From Hyposmocoma kahamanoa (lineage: Eukaryota; Arthropoda; Insecta; Lepidoptera; Cosmopterigidae): DNA of 64,000 nt. Location of the stretch: NCBI RefSeq assembly GCF_003589595.1, contig NW_020653712.1, forward strand, positions 1,548,028-1,612,027. Direction: 5' to 3'. Below the pieces are notes generated by a model that was not told the DNA's origin, did no database searches, and saw only the letters and a program-made list of their open reading frames with translations. The translations under genes and the position numbers were made by a program. This document shows, one piece after another, positions 51,501-59,675 of this stretch (position 1 is the stretch's first letter; every line of letters begins with the position of its first letter).

Positions 51501-54500
51501 GTTTTTTCAAACAAACCAACGTTACGGGCCCTTTGCAGGTGCCATGGTCACGGTTGACTGACATCCAATAGTTTCATTCCCTATGTGTAACAATTGCAAA
51601 AACCTAAGAACTCGAAAAGATAAAACAATCTTAAAACAAAAATAAAATAAAATAACAAAAAAAAATTATAAAACTAATTAAAAATAAAATCTTAGCAATA
51701 GGTAATGAAATGACCTCAAAGATAGTCAACACTATTGTATACTAAATAGGTGTCATGCGTGTGCAAAAGAATCCACTCAGCTAATGTCACCGCCGGGAAA
51801 AGGCTGATTTTCAATGGACCCTAAAACCGAGTGAGTACCGGACGTGTATGTCGCGTATAAACTAACATATATGTATATATTTTTTTTTAATAACGCACAC
51901 ACTCAATATAGCCCCGCACTAGGGAAACTCTGGTGTCGCGGGTGCCATGGACACACACATAGACAACCCCAAATTACACCCAAACCCACGAGAGAAATAA
52001 ATGTAGGCCATATAAATATTTCTCCCGGCGCGGGAATCGAACCTGAGTGTAACCGTTCGTCTACGGAGACAGTAAAACAGATGGAATAAGAACACGAAAA
52101 TCGTGATAGCTGTTCTCGTTTACCAGGATAGCATAAGTTCAAACTGATTGTGACTCACCCAGCGTCTGTATCCGACATGAACCACTCAGTAACGACAGCA
52201 TCAAATTGCTGTGTCACCAATATTTCTCTGACCTGCTTATTTTGCACCGTAGCCGAACTCACATTTCTCGCAAAGCCCAGAATGAATGACAAAGATTGGC
52301 TTTTGCTGCTGTCCATCATGTCTATATCTGAAGAATAAAAAAATATTTTTTTCAAATTACTAAGTACATAGAATTAAATTAACTAGATAGAAATTTTAGT
52401 AGCAGCGTGAAAGAGTTCGGCCAGAGAAGTACTATCACCTTATCTATTTCTACCGCCAAGCAGTAATGTGAGCATTACTGCGTTCCGGTTTTAAAGGAAA
52501 AGGGTGCTGGTCAAATTACAGGCACATGGGACTTGTCAACTCTTGTCTCAGGGTGAGGGGCGCAGCGGGAGTGTCAGTAAAGCTCTGAGTGGCTCTGAAA
52601 TTGTTAAGGACTGGCGCGTCGCGTGACTTGTTCGTCCCGTCATCTTGGTATCATAAAATAGTTATTTGTTATGCAAGGCTGCAAAGGTGTTGTTTGACGC
52701 GAGTGCTTGTATTGAACCACGAGCGAAGCGAGCGATTCAAAAATAGATTCCTGAGCGTAGCGAGGGTTTCAAGTCACGAGACGCAGACGTTGCTACCGAG
52801 CGAGCTACACAACTTTTCACCTCACTATAGCGAGGAAAATGGTAGATGAAAGAAAAAACAGTTGAACATAATTTATTTTAATTAGAAGAGAAAGTTTATC
52901 TTCGGATGCGTTCTAAATTTACACCTCATTAATTTTTATTTTTGCTTGTACTTTTATTTTGTATGATTAAGTGATTATTGAAATTATTTTAGTTCTTCGA
53001 CGAATTAAAATAATTTAATAAACCAATTAGTTATCGTTGTCAATTTAATGTCAACAATAATAAGAATAAAATATGCCAATGGATTTATATTACATAAATA
53101 GGTAATGGACGACAAATCGCGTAGTCGAACGTGTCATTATCTTTTTTTTCATTGAAAGAAAAAGTTAGGTGCACCACAGTCCATCGTCAAGTTTGAATTT
53201 CAAAAACCTGTTCCAGCGTGCAAAAAACGCTTTTGCGTGCAGGTTTCTAATGAGAAAGAAAGCCTTGCCGAGCTAGTGAGGTGAAAAAAAACTTCTGACT
53301 TCTCATGTTTTCCGTGCCTTGTTAACTTTTATCGACGCGCAGGTTTCATCACCGAAAAGCTCACGGTAAAAAAGGATGGCGAAAGCTGCCCCAATAATTA
53401 TAAAATCAACAAAGAGCCGTTTATGCACTTTGCTAATATAATTTTACATTTCAGTTTATGCCGAGATATCAATATATCTTTGTATATTTTTAGAAGTGGG
53501 GAATAAAGAACTTGTAAAACAATATATTTTTAGCATATATGCAAGAACACGATGCAATTGACTAAGTTCGACCATAGATTATGTAACGTTCTTGTACGCA
53601 CGTCGCATTTTAAGCATGATTGAATGTTTACCTACTTAAAGTATTGGTTATTTTATAGTACACACTTCAAACATTAAAGCTATAAAATACAGAATCAAAC
53701 AATTAGTTAAACAGTAATGACATAAAGTAAAAAATAAAACACAATGTGACAAAAATGTTTAGGTAATATTTAAATGAGAGATGAGAAATTTAGCAATGGA
53801 ACCTCTTGCCAATGTCAATGTCACATTGAGATTGAGAACAGTGTGACCATTTGTGGCAGATTTCTGCCATTTGGGCAGAATTAATTTTTATTAATTTTCA
53901 TTGTGGCAGAACATGTTAACGTTGTATTTGACGACGACGTTGTTGTTGATTGCTTCGGCAGCCTTCGGGATGCTTCGGAAGGCCGAGTGCGACTATGGGG
54001 GTATATGAGATGCGGGGAGGCATGCACGGCAAGACTGATCTGCAGAGAGACCAGGCGCGAGCACAAAGTCACGACGGAATGCTTCGGCATGCCTAAGGTC
54101 GCCTAGGTATGCTTAAACATGCCGCGTCGTACCTAGGAATACATGTACGGATGCCGAGCTATCCCGTCAGTGGACACCGGGCCTTCCACAATTTTCAAGG
54201 TTTTGCGTGAGATAGAATAGAATAGAATACGTTTGTTTGCCAGAATACAGTAAATATACAGATCTTAAATTAATTTAGGTATAAAGTATTCAACCTGCAA
54301 GCAGGTGTGCACATGTAATGGAATTTATTGTGTCTTGTTTACAGTTAAATGCATTTTAATATAAAGTTAATTAGTATATGTGTCAAAAGCCATCTTGACA
54401 ATTGTAGTTTAAAAGTACGTCCTTGTAGTAATTTAATGTTATTTGGTAAATTATTAAAAATCTTGATGCACAAGGTGAAGCAGTTATTCGTATAAATTGT

Positions 54501-57500
54501 TTTAAGGCAGCGAGGTTGGTATAACTGGTTCATAATTTATTTCGCCACGTATTCTGAAATGTTGAGAGTGAACCTTGACAAACACACAGATGTCTCTAAC
54601 ATACTTGCTGGCGAGAGGAAGTATGTTGAATTTTTTGGACAAGGGTTTGCATTTAGGTTTGGTTTAGCTGTTGTTAAGTTGACACGACCATGGCGTACAA
54701 ACATAAATGGTAGACTGAGCTGAAGTACACTGAACTCCGCGTACTGTTGGCGCACGTGCCACACCCACTAAACACTTCTACTATATTTATTGTTCTGTGT
54801 TTATGTATATTTTAATTGATTGTCTGGCATATAAACAAAAATTACTTACTCTCCATGATTTTCAACATGTCACTAACATAGACCATCGTTAAGCCTTTTT
54901 GAGGCTTGTTGTCTTCGAACGGAGTCACCCATGTTACCTGAAAAACCATTCATAATGTTATTGTAGCAGTAAAGCTCCTTGTGAAAGAGTTCGTCCCGGG
55001 AAATACTGTCACCAAATGGCCACCTTACTCCATACAAGGATCGTAACGGTAGTACGCAGAGGAAGACTTACAAAGACAATGCTAAATGTATATTGTACGT
55101 AAAAATACAGATACCATGGTGGCAAACCTTTCCTTGATGTCGTGTGTGCATGTTTAAACAAAAGTGCGGCACGTGGCTAAAGTAGATAGCCGCGTGCGCA
55201 GAGTTATGCCGAAGAATGTATGAAACCATATAGTACCTATTTCTCCTTAACTTAACTGCCTCCGTGGCCGAACGGTTACCATGCCGGACTGCCACACAGA
55301 GGTCCCAGGTTTGATTCCCGGGCCGGGAGAAATGTTTGTATGGCCTACATTTATTTCTGTCGTGAGTTTAGGTGTAATTTGTGGTTGTCTATGTGTGTGT
55401 CCATGGCACCCGCGACACAGGGTTTCCCTAGTGCGGGGCTATGTTGAGTGTGAGCGTTATTATTATTATTATTATATTTCTGGTAAAGGTACTGGTGAAA
55501 TTACAAGCACATAGGACTTGTCAACTTATGTCGCAGGGCGAAGGACGCAGTGGCAGTGCCCCTAAGATCCTTGCGATTTAAAGCTCTGAGTGGCACTGCA
55601 ACTGTTATGGATGGCCGTGTCGCTTACAACCAGGCGCACGACTTGTTAATTCCGTCACTGGGTATTATAAAAAAATACATTGAAACAAATTAACTTTTGT
55701 TCTATTATAGATACCAGGGTTGTTGCGTATATCAGCATCCGCGTCCGCTTCCGGGGATAATCTGCACAAATTAAAATATTCGCATCCGCATTAGCATCCG
55801 CATTTATCGATGCTGATATTTTAATTTATTATTAATTTATTTTGATATTTTAATAAATTCAGCTGTTGTTTCTAAAATATAACTTTGATGATATTCCACG
55901 ACGATTAAGCTACGCAGATTTATTGTTTTCATGAAGATTTTTTTTTATTTAAAATATTGCATCTTAATTTTAAGATCGTGTGTGTCTCGGCACTTACGCA
56001 ATAAACTGTTCTTATTATTATTCTTATTCAATACCATAGAAAATCACATTGTGTCGTATATGCTCACAATATCCACAGTCTTTGTGGAATAATGAAGTCG
56101 TGACACGTATAGCAACGTCGTCGGAACCGCTGGTACTAGTTACTACGTAACAGACACGTCAATCTCATACAAAATCGAAAATACATACGCTATAATGGCC
56201 TAAATCTGACTAATGACACTAGGCGCTCATTACGATTAAAAAGAAACCTAAGCACGCGCTCAGATAGGTGAAAATAACGTTACCCGCCGCGTCAAGTCGT
56301 GCGGAGCCGAATGCTCATAAATAACAGACTTGTAGGAGCGCTTGTGCCGACGTCGGTACACTCAGCGGTAGGCACTCATCGCGTGACCTTGAGCGAGTGA
56401 CGGAGCCCTGCCTCTGAACGTAATAGTTGATTAAAGTTGAGATTAAAGAAATTATCTTTACCTACCTACTTAGATTTAAAAATAAATGTTGTTGTAGATA
56501 AATTTTATCACATTATGATATAAAACGATGTCAAATTGCCTACAAATTCTATTTTAAAAACGCAGTGTAATCATGTTTTGACAAAAACTGAATTACAAAT
56601 TGAATTGTCATGATACGCATACTATTTGTTGTAATCTATATAATCCACTTGTTTGTAGTAATAAACGCCTTCTGCTTTGAGACGGGTCCCCTTACGTAGC
56701 TTTACGCTTTTTTTGTAGCAGTAAAGCTCTTTCTGAAAGTGTTTGTCCAGGGAAGTACTGCCACTTTACCTCTCCGTTCAGGTTTAGGTTTTAAAATAGT
56801 AATAAGACAGGCATGTTAATTGTCATTGCCTATGATTAAAATTCGTTTCAGAATAAATACCCGCACTACATTTTTATTTATTAAATTATCGAAAACTTTT
56901 TATCGACATATCACAACTCTAGCAAATGCAGTGTAATGAAATAACCTTTGCACATTGTCGTAAAAAATTAATAAATAAAAAATATATACATTTTTCCGCT
57001 CATTTCTCACAAATAAACATTAATTTGGTATTATTTTTACTTTATTTTAACGTGTTTACTTAAACAAACTAGATAAAATTGTTTATGAAATACGTAAATT
57101 AGTGCACGTCGTTACAAGGTTTTATTGTGTAGATTTTTATGACAGTTCATACAAGGACATCCTATAATATTTTTAGTGTAAGCCCTTATTTAGTTATAAA
57201 ATAAAGGTATAATCACAGATAGTCATATAAGTAGTTCCGTTTTTTTGTGCCTACTGAATAGTTAACATTAATGGAGGTTACGAGGAGTACTAATTTAGCC
57301 AATGAATACGGATCTTGATCTTGGGTAGGTGATTGATTCAACGTTAAGTATTTATTTTTATTTAAGTATTATATTTATTGATTCATCTCAGTCCGTTAAG
57401 TCCCACTGCTGGGTATGGGCCTCCTCTTTTGCATGCCAGCCCAATCGGTCCTGTGCGAATCTCATGCACAATCTTCCAGCCACGCCGACGACATCGTCAG

Positions 57501-58382
57501 ACCATCTAGCAGGTGGTCTGCCTGGAGGACGTCTCGCTCCCACCGGGTACCACTCAGCAACCGTAAGTATTATATAATGTAACACTAATTAGATATTAGT
57601 ATTTATTGCACTCAGCGATTAAGAGGGAGCAGAGGAAAAATTCCTAATCTTCGATTTGATTTTAGAGGGGTATATCCACTTTAAAGTTAAAAACAAAATA
57701 TTGTATGAGTAACTACACGATATATTCAAGCATAGACACTAATCAGAAACATAAAACAATGAAGTTTCCTCGATAGATAAAAATCACGAAATTACCTCTA
57801 ATTTTCACATTTTTTCGATTCATCCTCGAAATGCTACAGGTTATTAGGACAAAAATTAGATAATTAATATAAATATTTATGCATGATCGATAACTGTCAC
57901 TACGGATTTTTTTTGAATCCCTTTAGTTTTAGAGTTATTCCGCTAAAATGAATTTGGTACTTTTAATGCGCAAAATTCAACATCTCCTGTCGCATGTCAC
58001 GCGAACTTCAGGCATATATTTGTTTCACAAATTTGGGCGGAGCCAACGTCAAAACTTTTTTGGCATGCTCCTCTTAATTATACTTTCAAGTTTATCCGGT
58101 CGCTTGCAAGAACGGGTTGCACACAAAAAAATATACAGTCGAATTACGAACCTCCTCGTTTTTTATGAAGTCTGTTAAAAAGAGTATAGAACATTTTATA
58201 TTGTACCGTATCGTGTTGTAATAAAGACAATGATTTCTTACCTCATGTCCAGCTTTCAAGAGAGTTCGGACAAATCCTTTAGCTAGCATATTATGACTTC
58301 TGCTAGGGACAGTAAGCACACACAGTATCTTGTACGTGTGGGCTATTGTGAAGCAACTTAGCAAAAGAAGGACGACCCTCAT
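39375..58382 (-). CDS. UDP-glycosyltransferase (UGT), 9 coding exons, 523 aa
   Basis: Minus-strand exons in order: 58382-58242, 54937-54850, 52327-52159, 51326-51132, 49819-49603, 48034-47815, 46532-46313, 42994-42891, 39592-39375. They total 1572 bases, one frame of 523 aa plus stop, and every junction fits GT-AG and phase. Residues 1-17 are a signal peptide. The likely catalytic His is H30 (PSRSHNM) and the partner Asp is D119 (QFDAVVTEW). The UGT signature runs from about residue 351 (FITHGG) to D378-Q379. A membrane anchor (LDQVAFVLVVLYVL) is followed by a basic tail ending KKVQ, a KKXX ER-retrieval signal. From the family: it transfers sugar from UDP-glucose to lipophilic toxins, pigments or hormones in the ER lumen. 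The substrate cannot be told. Introns carry a 400-N gap, a nested LINE and many MITEs, but the coding exons are intact. Confidence 0.94.
39901..40130 (+). mobile_element. Fold-back F1-related insertion inside M1
   Basis: It starts taggaaatgaaactattttt and contains gtatatttgttttttcaaac and cccatggtcacggttgac, as at 11833-12032. The right arm is degraded. M1 sequence resumes with gttttgctgtttttcccaca. Confidence 0.65.
40276..42655 (+). mobile_element. 5'-truncated LINE (jockey/CR1-group), RT ORF intact
   Basis: It is inserted in the M1 element between its tatttca and agtgcaaacgag sequences. It ends with a 3' UTR (agagcaacccctagagtttc), an aataaag signal and a short tandem tail of tttga/gattt units at 42630-42655. 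The upstream APE endonuclease and ORF1 are missing, so this copy could not move on its own. Confidence 0.88.
40322..42430 (+). CDS. Non-LTR reverse transcriptase, uninterrupted 702-codon ORF
   Basis: An RNA-dependent DNA polymerase of a LINE. Visible motifs in order: FRPISILPTLSKIFEKII (about 265), FGFTRGRSTTDA (about 300), [14 protein letters not shown] with the first catalytic Asp (about 338), [20 protein letters not shown] (about 395) and LFADDTSLL with the catalytic Asp pair (about 428). The C-terminal region carries LQKRAVRAIYNLG and FYNKIP and stops with TAG. The N-terminal endonuclease is absent, so the ATG is an internal Met, not the native start. The lack of stops over 2.1 kb implies recent insertion. 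Daphne, jockey or CR1 clade is unresolved; a phylogeny would decide. It is oriented opposite to the UGT. Confidence 0.92.
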   Translation: MLKLTDIPYVNDPNKLYNSVFNIVKRERDNVFKSKIITINNSLKFSEWATVGIHKSRQRLYDLYDERTYNTSNSFNDFVRKYSKMFKRVCVAAKAMFINNKIKSSANVVKTTWNIINSETGRVKPRNLDFQLRFNDKIVNTDAEVAKIFENFFTNIPILTTNSLNSSPTAAESLLKENNAVSITNLRFRHVFPNDIVKAFKSINIKNTADLDGLSVRVISSTVDCIAPYLACVFNKCVDDGVFPDLMKQSKVIPLFKSGSISDPTNFRPISILPTLSKIFEKIILNQMCAHFYSNNLMSPKQFGFTRGRSTTDAGVELINHIFDAWEVSYDAIGVFCDLSKAFDCVHHDTLVRKLRHYGVAGRDLDLLKSYLRGRVQRVDVNGTRSSGSVISMGVPQGSILGPFLFLVYINDLPSLMEGIKHEIVLFADDTSLLFKVKRHQCSYDDVNNAISKVVDWFAVNNLLLNEKKTNCVKFTLPNVRETVTNIVVRNEKLNLVDTVVFLGITLDAKLQWGPHISKLSKRLSSAVYAIKKIRKLSDVETARLVYFSYFHSLMTYGILLWGNAADINRIFVLQKRAVRAIYNLGPKVSLRDKFKEINILTLASQYIYENIIYVKRNSNFFMKNSDRHNINTRNKNKLAFLDSRLHKVKQSFKGQCIRFYNKIPVDIQNLPFTRFKTIVKQKLYTKGYYTTSAYLDDKNPW
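42891..42994 (-). CDS. UGT exon 8
   Basis: Acceptor ttattccag|gta and donor gcaaag|gtgagt. It encodes YYQRAKYLSKLFNSRP and HYVELAIESK, the helix before the membrane anchor. 104 bases, phase 2 to 1. It lies 118 bases from a MITE on one side and about 250 from another on the other side. Confidence 0.92.
43309..43708. other. Assembly gap, 400 Ns
   Basis: Gap in UGT intron 7. The left flank is a reverse end of family G (attattaatacaaagatcga); the right flank is a forward unit (gtattaataattataac). The round size suggests a placeholder, not a measured length. Confidence 0.97.
43709..44344 (+). repeat. Tandem family G repeat (351-bp period) with two tRNA-like cores
   Basis: Two units, offset 351 bases (gaccaagtacaaagacacga at 43758 and 44109). 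Each carries a tRNA-like core (43815-43888 and 44166-44239) with A box tggcttagttgg and B box ggttcgaatcc. The body includes ctcatagatggcgctacgac. A tRNA-derived repeat, not a tRNA gene, because the same core recurs in diverged form at 46559-46795. Confidence 0.8.
45147..45388. mobile_element. MITE family V, copy 2 (TSD GGAAAACC)
   Basis: 242 bp, TIR GGTAACCTATC ... GATAGGTAACC, perfect 8-bp duplication GGAAAACC (45139-45146, 45389-45396). It contains gattaggttcggttaggata. Confidence 0.88.
45464..45725 (-). repeat. Family S repeat
   Basis: Reverse copy from gcaagtgatgggacgaacaa to ctttgacaaggagcgccact. Confidence 0.7.
46019..46202 (+). repeat. Unidentified ~185-bp repeat, copy 1
   Basis: It pairs with 56222-56412. 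Both hold ccgaatgctcataaat and a 39-base identical block starting gcgcttgtgccgacgtcggt (46123 and 56338). Located 111 bp downstream of UGT exon 7. No TIR, tRNA-like head or ORF. Confidence 0.6.
46313..46532 (-). CDS. UGT exon 7: UGT signature
   Basis: Acceptor ttatttcag|cgc and donor gacag|gtgaga. It contains the PROSITE-type UGT signature from FITHGGALSTIEA to PVFGDQ (H354 and D378-Q379 contact UDP-sugar in the family). Phase 1 in, phase 2 out. Confidence 0.95.
46555..46795 (-). repeat. Family G repeat, diverged, with tRNA-like core
   Basis: ggccggattcgaactgacgt and gccagacgctataccaactg are the reverse B- and A-box regions. It starts about 20 bp upstream of the UGT exon 7 acceptor. Confidence 0.7.
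46800..47800. other. UGT intron 6, unassigned
   Basis: No further repeat shared within the window and no coding sequence seen. The cagtgttgccgtggtgttgc motif at 47031 may be an element end. Confidence 0.4.
47815..48034 (-). CDS. UGT exon 6: start of donor-binding domain
   Basis: Acceptor ccttcctcag|gat and donor ttttag|gttagt. It encodes DNSPQGVVYFSMGSVIKPST and WKLDDVPAGLPKNIHVRKWW, then PQTSVL, the first half of the UDP-binding site. Confidence 0.93.
48218..48485. mobile_element. MITE family V, copy 3 (TSD AGATCTAC/GGATCTAC)
   Basis: 268 bp, reverse orientation, diverged TIRs. It contains cttaacctaacctaaccgaa. Duplications at 48210-48217 and 48486-48493 match at 7 of 8. In UGT intron 5. 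Confidence 0.78.
48517..48923. mobile_element. hAT-like MITE (TSD CCCAGAAG)
   Basis: 407 bp, TIR TAGGAATGGG ... CCCATTCCTA, perfect 8-bp duplication CCCAGAAG (48509-48516, 48924-48931). The interior is AT-rich with repeated gaaactgtatat-type motifs. TIR and TSD length fit hAT. Confidence 0.85.
48979..49141. mobile_element. PIF/Harbinger-like fold-back MITE (TSD TTA)
   Basis: 163 bp; arms of about 45 bp start GGGTCGTATTCTAGAACT and contain ctcaatgctcaagtcagga. 3-bp duplication TTA (48976-48978, 49142-49144). A second internal ttagggtcgtat lies near 49066. Confidence 0.83.
49603..49819 (-). CDS. UGT exon 5: linker to donor-binding domain
   Basis: Acceptor tcccgcag|gta and donor caaag|gtgaat. 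It encodes VSILMANSHPSIAPALSLPP and NVVYIAGYHID, the conserved bridge ahead of the UDP-sugar-binding domain. Phase 2 in, phase 0 out. Confidence 0.93.
49924..50163. mobile_element. Fold-back MITE (TA target) in UGT intron 4
   Basis: 240 bp; arms of about 95-110 bp (attgctcgaaaacgtttac ... gtaaatgttttcgagcaat) flanked by TA. The arms share gagctctaaggttt / aaccttagagctc and ccctaaagaaca / tgttctttaggg. Confidence 0.8.
50625..51125 (-). repeat. Family K repeat abutting the UGT exon 4 donor
   Basis: Full reverse copy from cacctcactagctcggaaag to gcgtctcgtgccttgaaac. It runs to within about 10 bases of the exon 4 splice donor (51130-51131). Confidence 0.7.
51132..51326 (-). CDS. UGT exon 4
   Basis: Acceptor atttcag|cta and donor gatgtg|gtaagc. 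It encodes YAAILQVPWIILYSTHVH and MTRLPMPMNFWQRL, typical of the UGT acceptor domain. The donor abuts the end of a repeat at 50625-51125. Confidence 0.92.
51470..51600 (+). mobile_element. Fold-back F1 fragment
   Basis: tatttttccggatttaaaac, catggtcacggttgactgac and tagtttcattccctat match F1 at 11833-12032; the outermost left end is replaced. Confidence 0.6.
51888..52076 (-). repeat. SINE T with a deletion in the tRNA-like head
   Basis: taacgcacacactcaatata tail, cgcgggtgccatggacacac body, then ggcgcgggaatcgaacctga. It lies about 80 bp downstream of UGT exon 3. Confidence 0.75.
52159..52327 (-). CDS. UGT exon 3: catalytic Asp region
   Basis: Acceptor attcttcag|at and donor gctgg|gtgagt. It contains QQFDAVVTEWF, whose Asp (D119) matches the His-activating Asp of UGTs. 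Phase 1 in, phase 2 out. Confidence 0.92.
52396..52662 (+). repeat. Family S repeat, near full-length
   Basis: gtagcagcgtgaaagagttc, gcattactgcgttccggttt, caaattacaggcacatggga and cttgttcgtcccgtcatc in consensus order. Confidence 0.75.
52690..53300 (+). repeat. Family K repeat, long copy
   Basis: aaccacgagcgaagcgagcg, cacctcactatagcgaggaa and aaaaagttaggtgcaccaca, with cgagctagtgaggtgaaaa at the right. Confidence 0.65.
53310..54205. other. UGT intron 2, unassigned, with a GC-richer block
   Basis: 53900-54190 is GC-richer than its surroundings and repeats tgcttcgg and gcatgcc motifs. No family recognised. The overlapping 67-69 codon frames on both strands show no domain. Confidence 0.4.
54210..54545 (-). 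pseudogene. LINE 3' fragment
   Basis: Minus-strand CLKTIYTNNCFTLCIKIFNN and LPNNIKLL are a LINE C-terminus. The (TATTC)n-type tail, read as agaatagaatagaatac on the + strand near 54218, marks its 3' end. Confidence 0.6.
54850..54937 (-). CDS. UGT exon 2
   Basis: Acceptor tttttcag|gtaac and donor ggaga|gtaagt. It continues GHE into VTWVTPFEDN, the conserved second strand of the N-terminal acceptor-binding domain. 88 bases, phase 0 to 1. Too short for simple ORF detection but unambiguous. Confidence 0.9.
54960..55035 (+). repeat. Family S repeat, 5' scrap
   Basis: gtagcagtaaagctccttgt and gaaagagttcgtcccgggaa. It begins about 23 bp upstream of the UGT exon 2 acceptor (right side). Confidence 0.6.
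55256..55470 (+). repeat. tRNA-derived SINE T, best forward copy
   Basis: Head tgcctccgtggccgaacgg with B box ggtttgattcc, body ttgtggttgtctatgtgtgt, and acccgcgacacagggtttcc, then a (TTA)n tail. A/B boxes indicate a Pol III promoter. Other copies: 13319, 20507, 51888, 61409. Confidence 0.85.
55484..55672 (+). repeat. Family S repeat, 3' part
   Basis: gtgaaattacaagcacatag, ccttgcgatttaaagctctg and gacttgttaattccgtcact. Confidence 0.7.
55720..56180. other. UGT intron 1, unassigned
   Basis: 55735-55830 repeats gcatccgc motifs and may be a degenerate inverted-repeat element (tcagcatccgc ... gatgctgata). The rest is AT-rich with no gene. Confidence 0.4.
56222..56412 (+). repeat. Unidentified ~190-bp repeat, copy 2
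   Basis: Partner of 46019-46202, same orientation, with the same gcgcttgtgccgacgtcggt block at 56338 and gctcataaataac just upstream. Confidence 0.6.
57385..57585 (-). pseudogene. RTE-type LINE C-terminal fragment
   Basis: PPGRPPARWSDDVVGVAGRL, then FAQDRLGWHAKEEAHTQQW, the G-R-P..RW-DD ... AQDR..W...EAYVQQW pattern at the end of RTE reverse transcriptases. No active-site motifs remain. Confidence 0.72.
57620..58185 (+). repeat. 'aagtcggtt' family repeat, long copy
   Basis: 57620-57937 is the 316-bp block shared with 10775-11090. It continues to caagaacgggttgcacacaa, cgaattacgaacctcctcg and gaagtctgttaaaa. It ends about 57 bp past the UGT exon 1 donor. Confidence 0.6.
58242..58382 (-). CDS. 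UGT exon 1: signal peptide and catalytic His
   Basis: ATG at 58382-58380; 47 codons; donor catgag|gtaaga. It encodes MRVVLLLLSCFTIAHTYKIL, then PSRSHNML with the catalytic His and KAGHE. A strong acceptor (tctttttcag) ends five bases before the ATG on this strand (58388-58390), so a 5' UTR intron is likely. An in-frame ATG further up (58430) is less likely because it crosses that acceptor into LINE debris. Confidence 0.92.
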
Positions 58383-58387
58383 GGTTG

Positions 58388-58398
58388 CTGAAAAAGAT
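58388..58398 (-). other. Probable 5' UTR splice acceptor of the UGT
   Basis: On the minus strand tctttttcag precedes caaccATG. The transcript therefore probably starts in an exon to the right of 58400, which I could not identify among the LINE remnants there. Confidence 0.55.
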
Positions 58399-58560
58399 AA
58401 TAATAACATAGTATATAGTACGGCAGACATTCAAACAATATTTTTTGTGCAACAAAAACGAGCTGTACGTGCAATTTATAAGTTAGGTTGCCATCGGTTT
58501 AAAGAAACAAATATTTTAACTCTGCGAAGTGAACTTATATTTGGAAATGTAACAATAATA
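58399..58560 (+). pseudogene. LINE RT fragment just upstream of the UGT start
   Basis: FVQQKRAVRAIYKLG then RFKETNILTLRSEL correspond to the LQKRAVRAIYNLG region of the LINE at 40322. It starts about 17 bp beyond the UGT ATG, antisense to it. Confidence 0.7.
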
Positions 58561-58562
58561 AT

Positions 58563-58792
58563 CATTGACTTACAAATAAATGGACGACGGGTCTAATACA
58601 AAAACCACGAAAAAAATGTCCCAAGTCAACCTATTCGAAATTTAAATTGTAATGTCATCGCAGTATCGCGCTGTGTCAGTAGAACAAATGAAGACTAAAG
58701 CGGAGTGTCGCGCTCTGTATACGATTTTAGCGCCTTACAAGTGCGGACACTTTTTAGCGTGGACCCGACGTCCATATAATTGTAAGTCAATG
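58563..58792. mobile_element. MITE family C, copy 2 (TSD ATAATAAT/ACAATAAT)
   Basis: 230 bp, ends CATTGACTTACAA ... TTGTAAGTCAATG; 8-bp flanks differ by one base. It shares gacgacgggtctaatacaaa and ggacccgacgtccatataat with 12580-12839. It is inserted in a LINE remnant. Confidence 0.83.
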
Positions 58793-58964
58793 ACAATAAT
58801 AGTTTTTTTACTTAAGACAACAACAAGGTCCACTTGTTAGTTTTACAGAAACCTTAGGTAAATCTGTAAAATACTATGTTAGTTTACAGTTTAATATTTA
58901 TTTATAAATGTAATAAAATAAAATACAATAAAAAATAAAATTAAAATTTTAAATTGAAATAATA

Positions 58965-59165
58965 CACTCCCGGACACTTAACTCGAGCCACCTCGCATTG
59001 GAGGCTAGAATATAAAAATATAGTTATCATCGAAGAAAAAGTTTTCTACGGTTTTTTAAATTCAAATTTTCAATAAGGACTTTCAGAAATGACGTTTAGT
59101 TCAAAGTTGCATGATAGCATTTTTGAGCAATCAAGCATTGTTTAAACTAAGCATTTAATATTTAA
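58965..59165 (+). mobile_element. Tc1-like element end (TIR CACTCCCGGACAC)
   Basis: After a TA at 58963-58964 the sequence begins cactcccggacacttaactc, the same TIR start as the Tc1-like element at 63349. No transposase follows. Confidence 0.6.
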
Positions 59166-59379
59166 AACGCAAGGTGGCGCAAATTAAAAAAAATCACATT
59201 AAAAACTAAAAATTTAAATATTATAACAGGATCTCATAAAAATTTTTAAATTGATATAAAATAAACATTAAAATTTTATTTTAAAAAAGTAAAATAAAAA
59301 TTGCACCCTCAGCTTGGTCTACATTTTATTTTATTTAAAATTTTGGGTGGGTTGTCGTACCAACATGCCAACAAAAGCT

Positions 59380-59665
59380 CAAGCATAATGTATTTTTGCA
59401 GAAATGTAGCATTATTTCGGAAAATCAGTGGCATAACCTTATTCTTAGAAACAAAAATAAACTTGCCACCCCTATGCTCAGACTTAACAAAATTAGCTCG
59501 TCATTTAAACGGCACTGCATATGTTTCATAATTAAATTCCTAAAAATCGTACAAAATTTATATTTAAAGCTCATGTTAAAAATGTACTAATTGGAAAAGC
59601 TTATTACAAAATCAATTATTACACAGATGATACGAACGCATGGTGTACTTCCAACTATTGAATGT
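59380..59665 (+). pseudogene. LINE RT C-terminal fragment
   Basis: HNLILRNKNKLATPMLRLNK, then SSFKRHC and broken frames matching R.KNKL......K...SF.G.C.RFYNK of the LINE at 42220-42310. Confidence 0.65.
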
Positions 59666-59675
59666 TTCAGTTCAC

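Noticed and set aside
55256..55325. Possible tRNA gene (tgcctccgtggccgaacgg)
   Set aside because: It is the head of an interspersed SINE with at least eight copies in the window and a retroposon tail.
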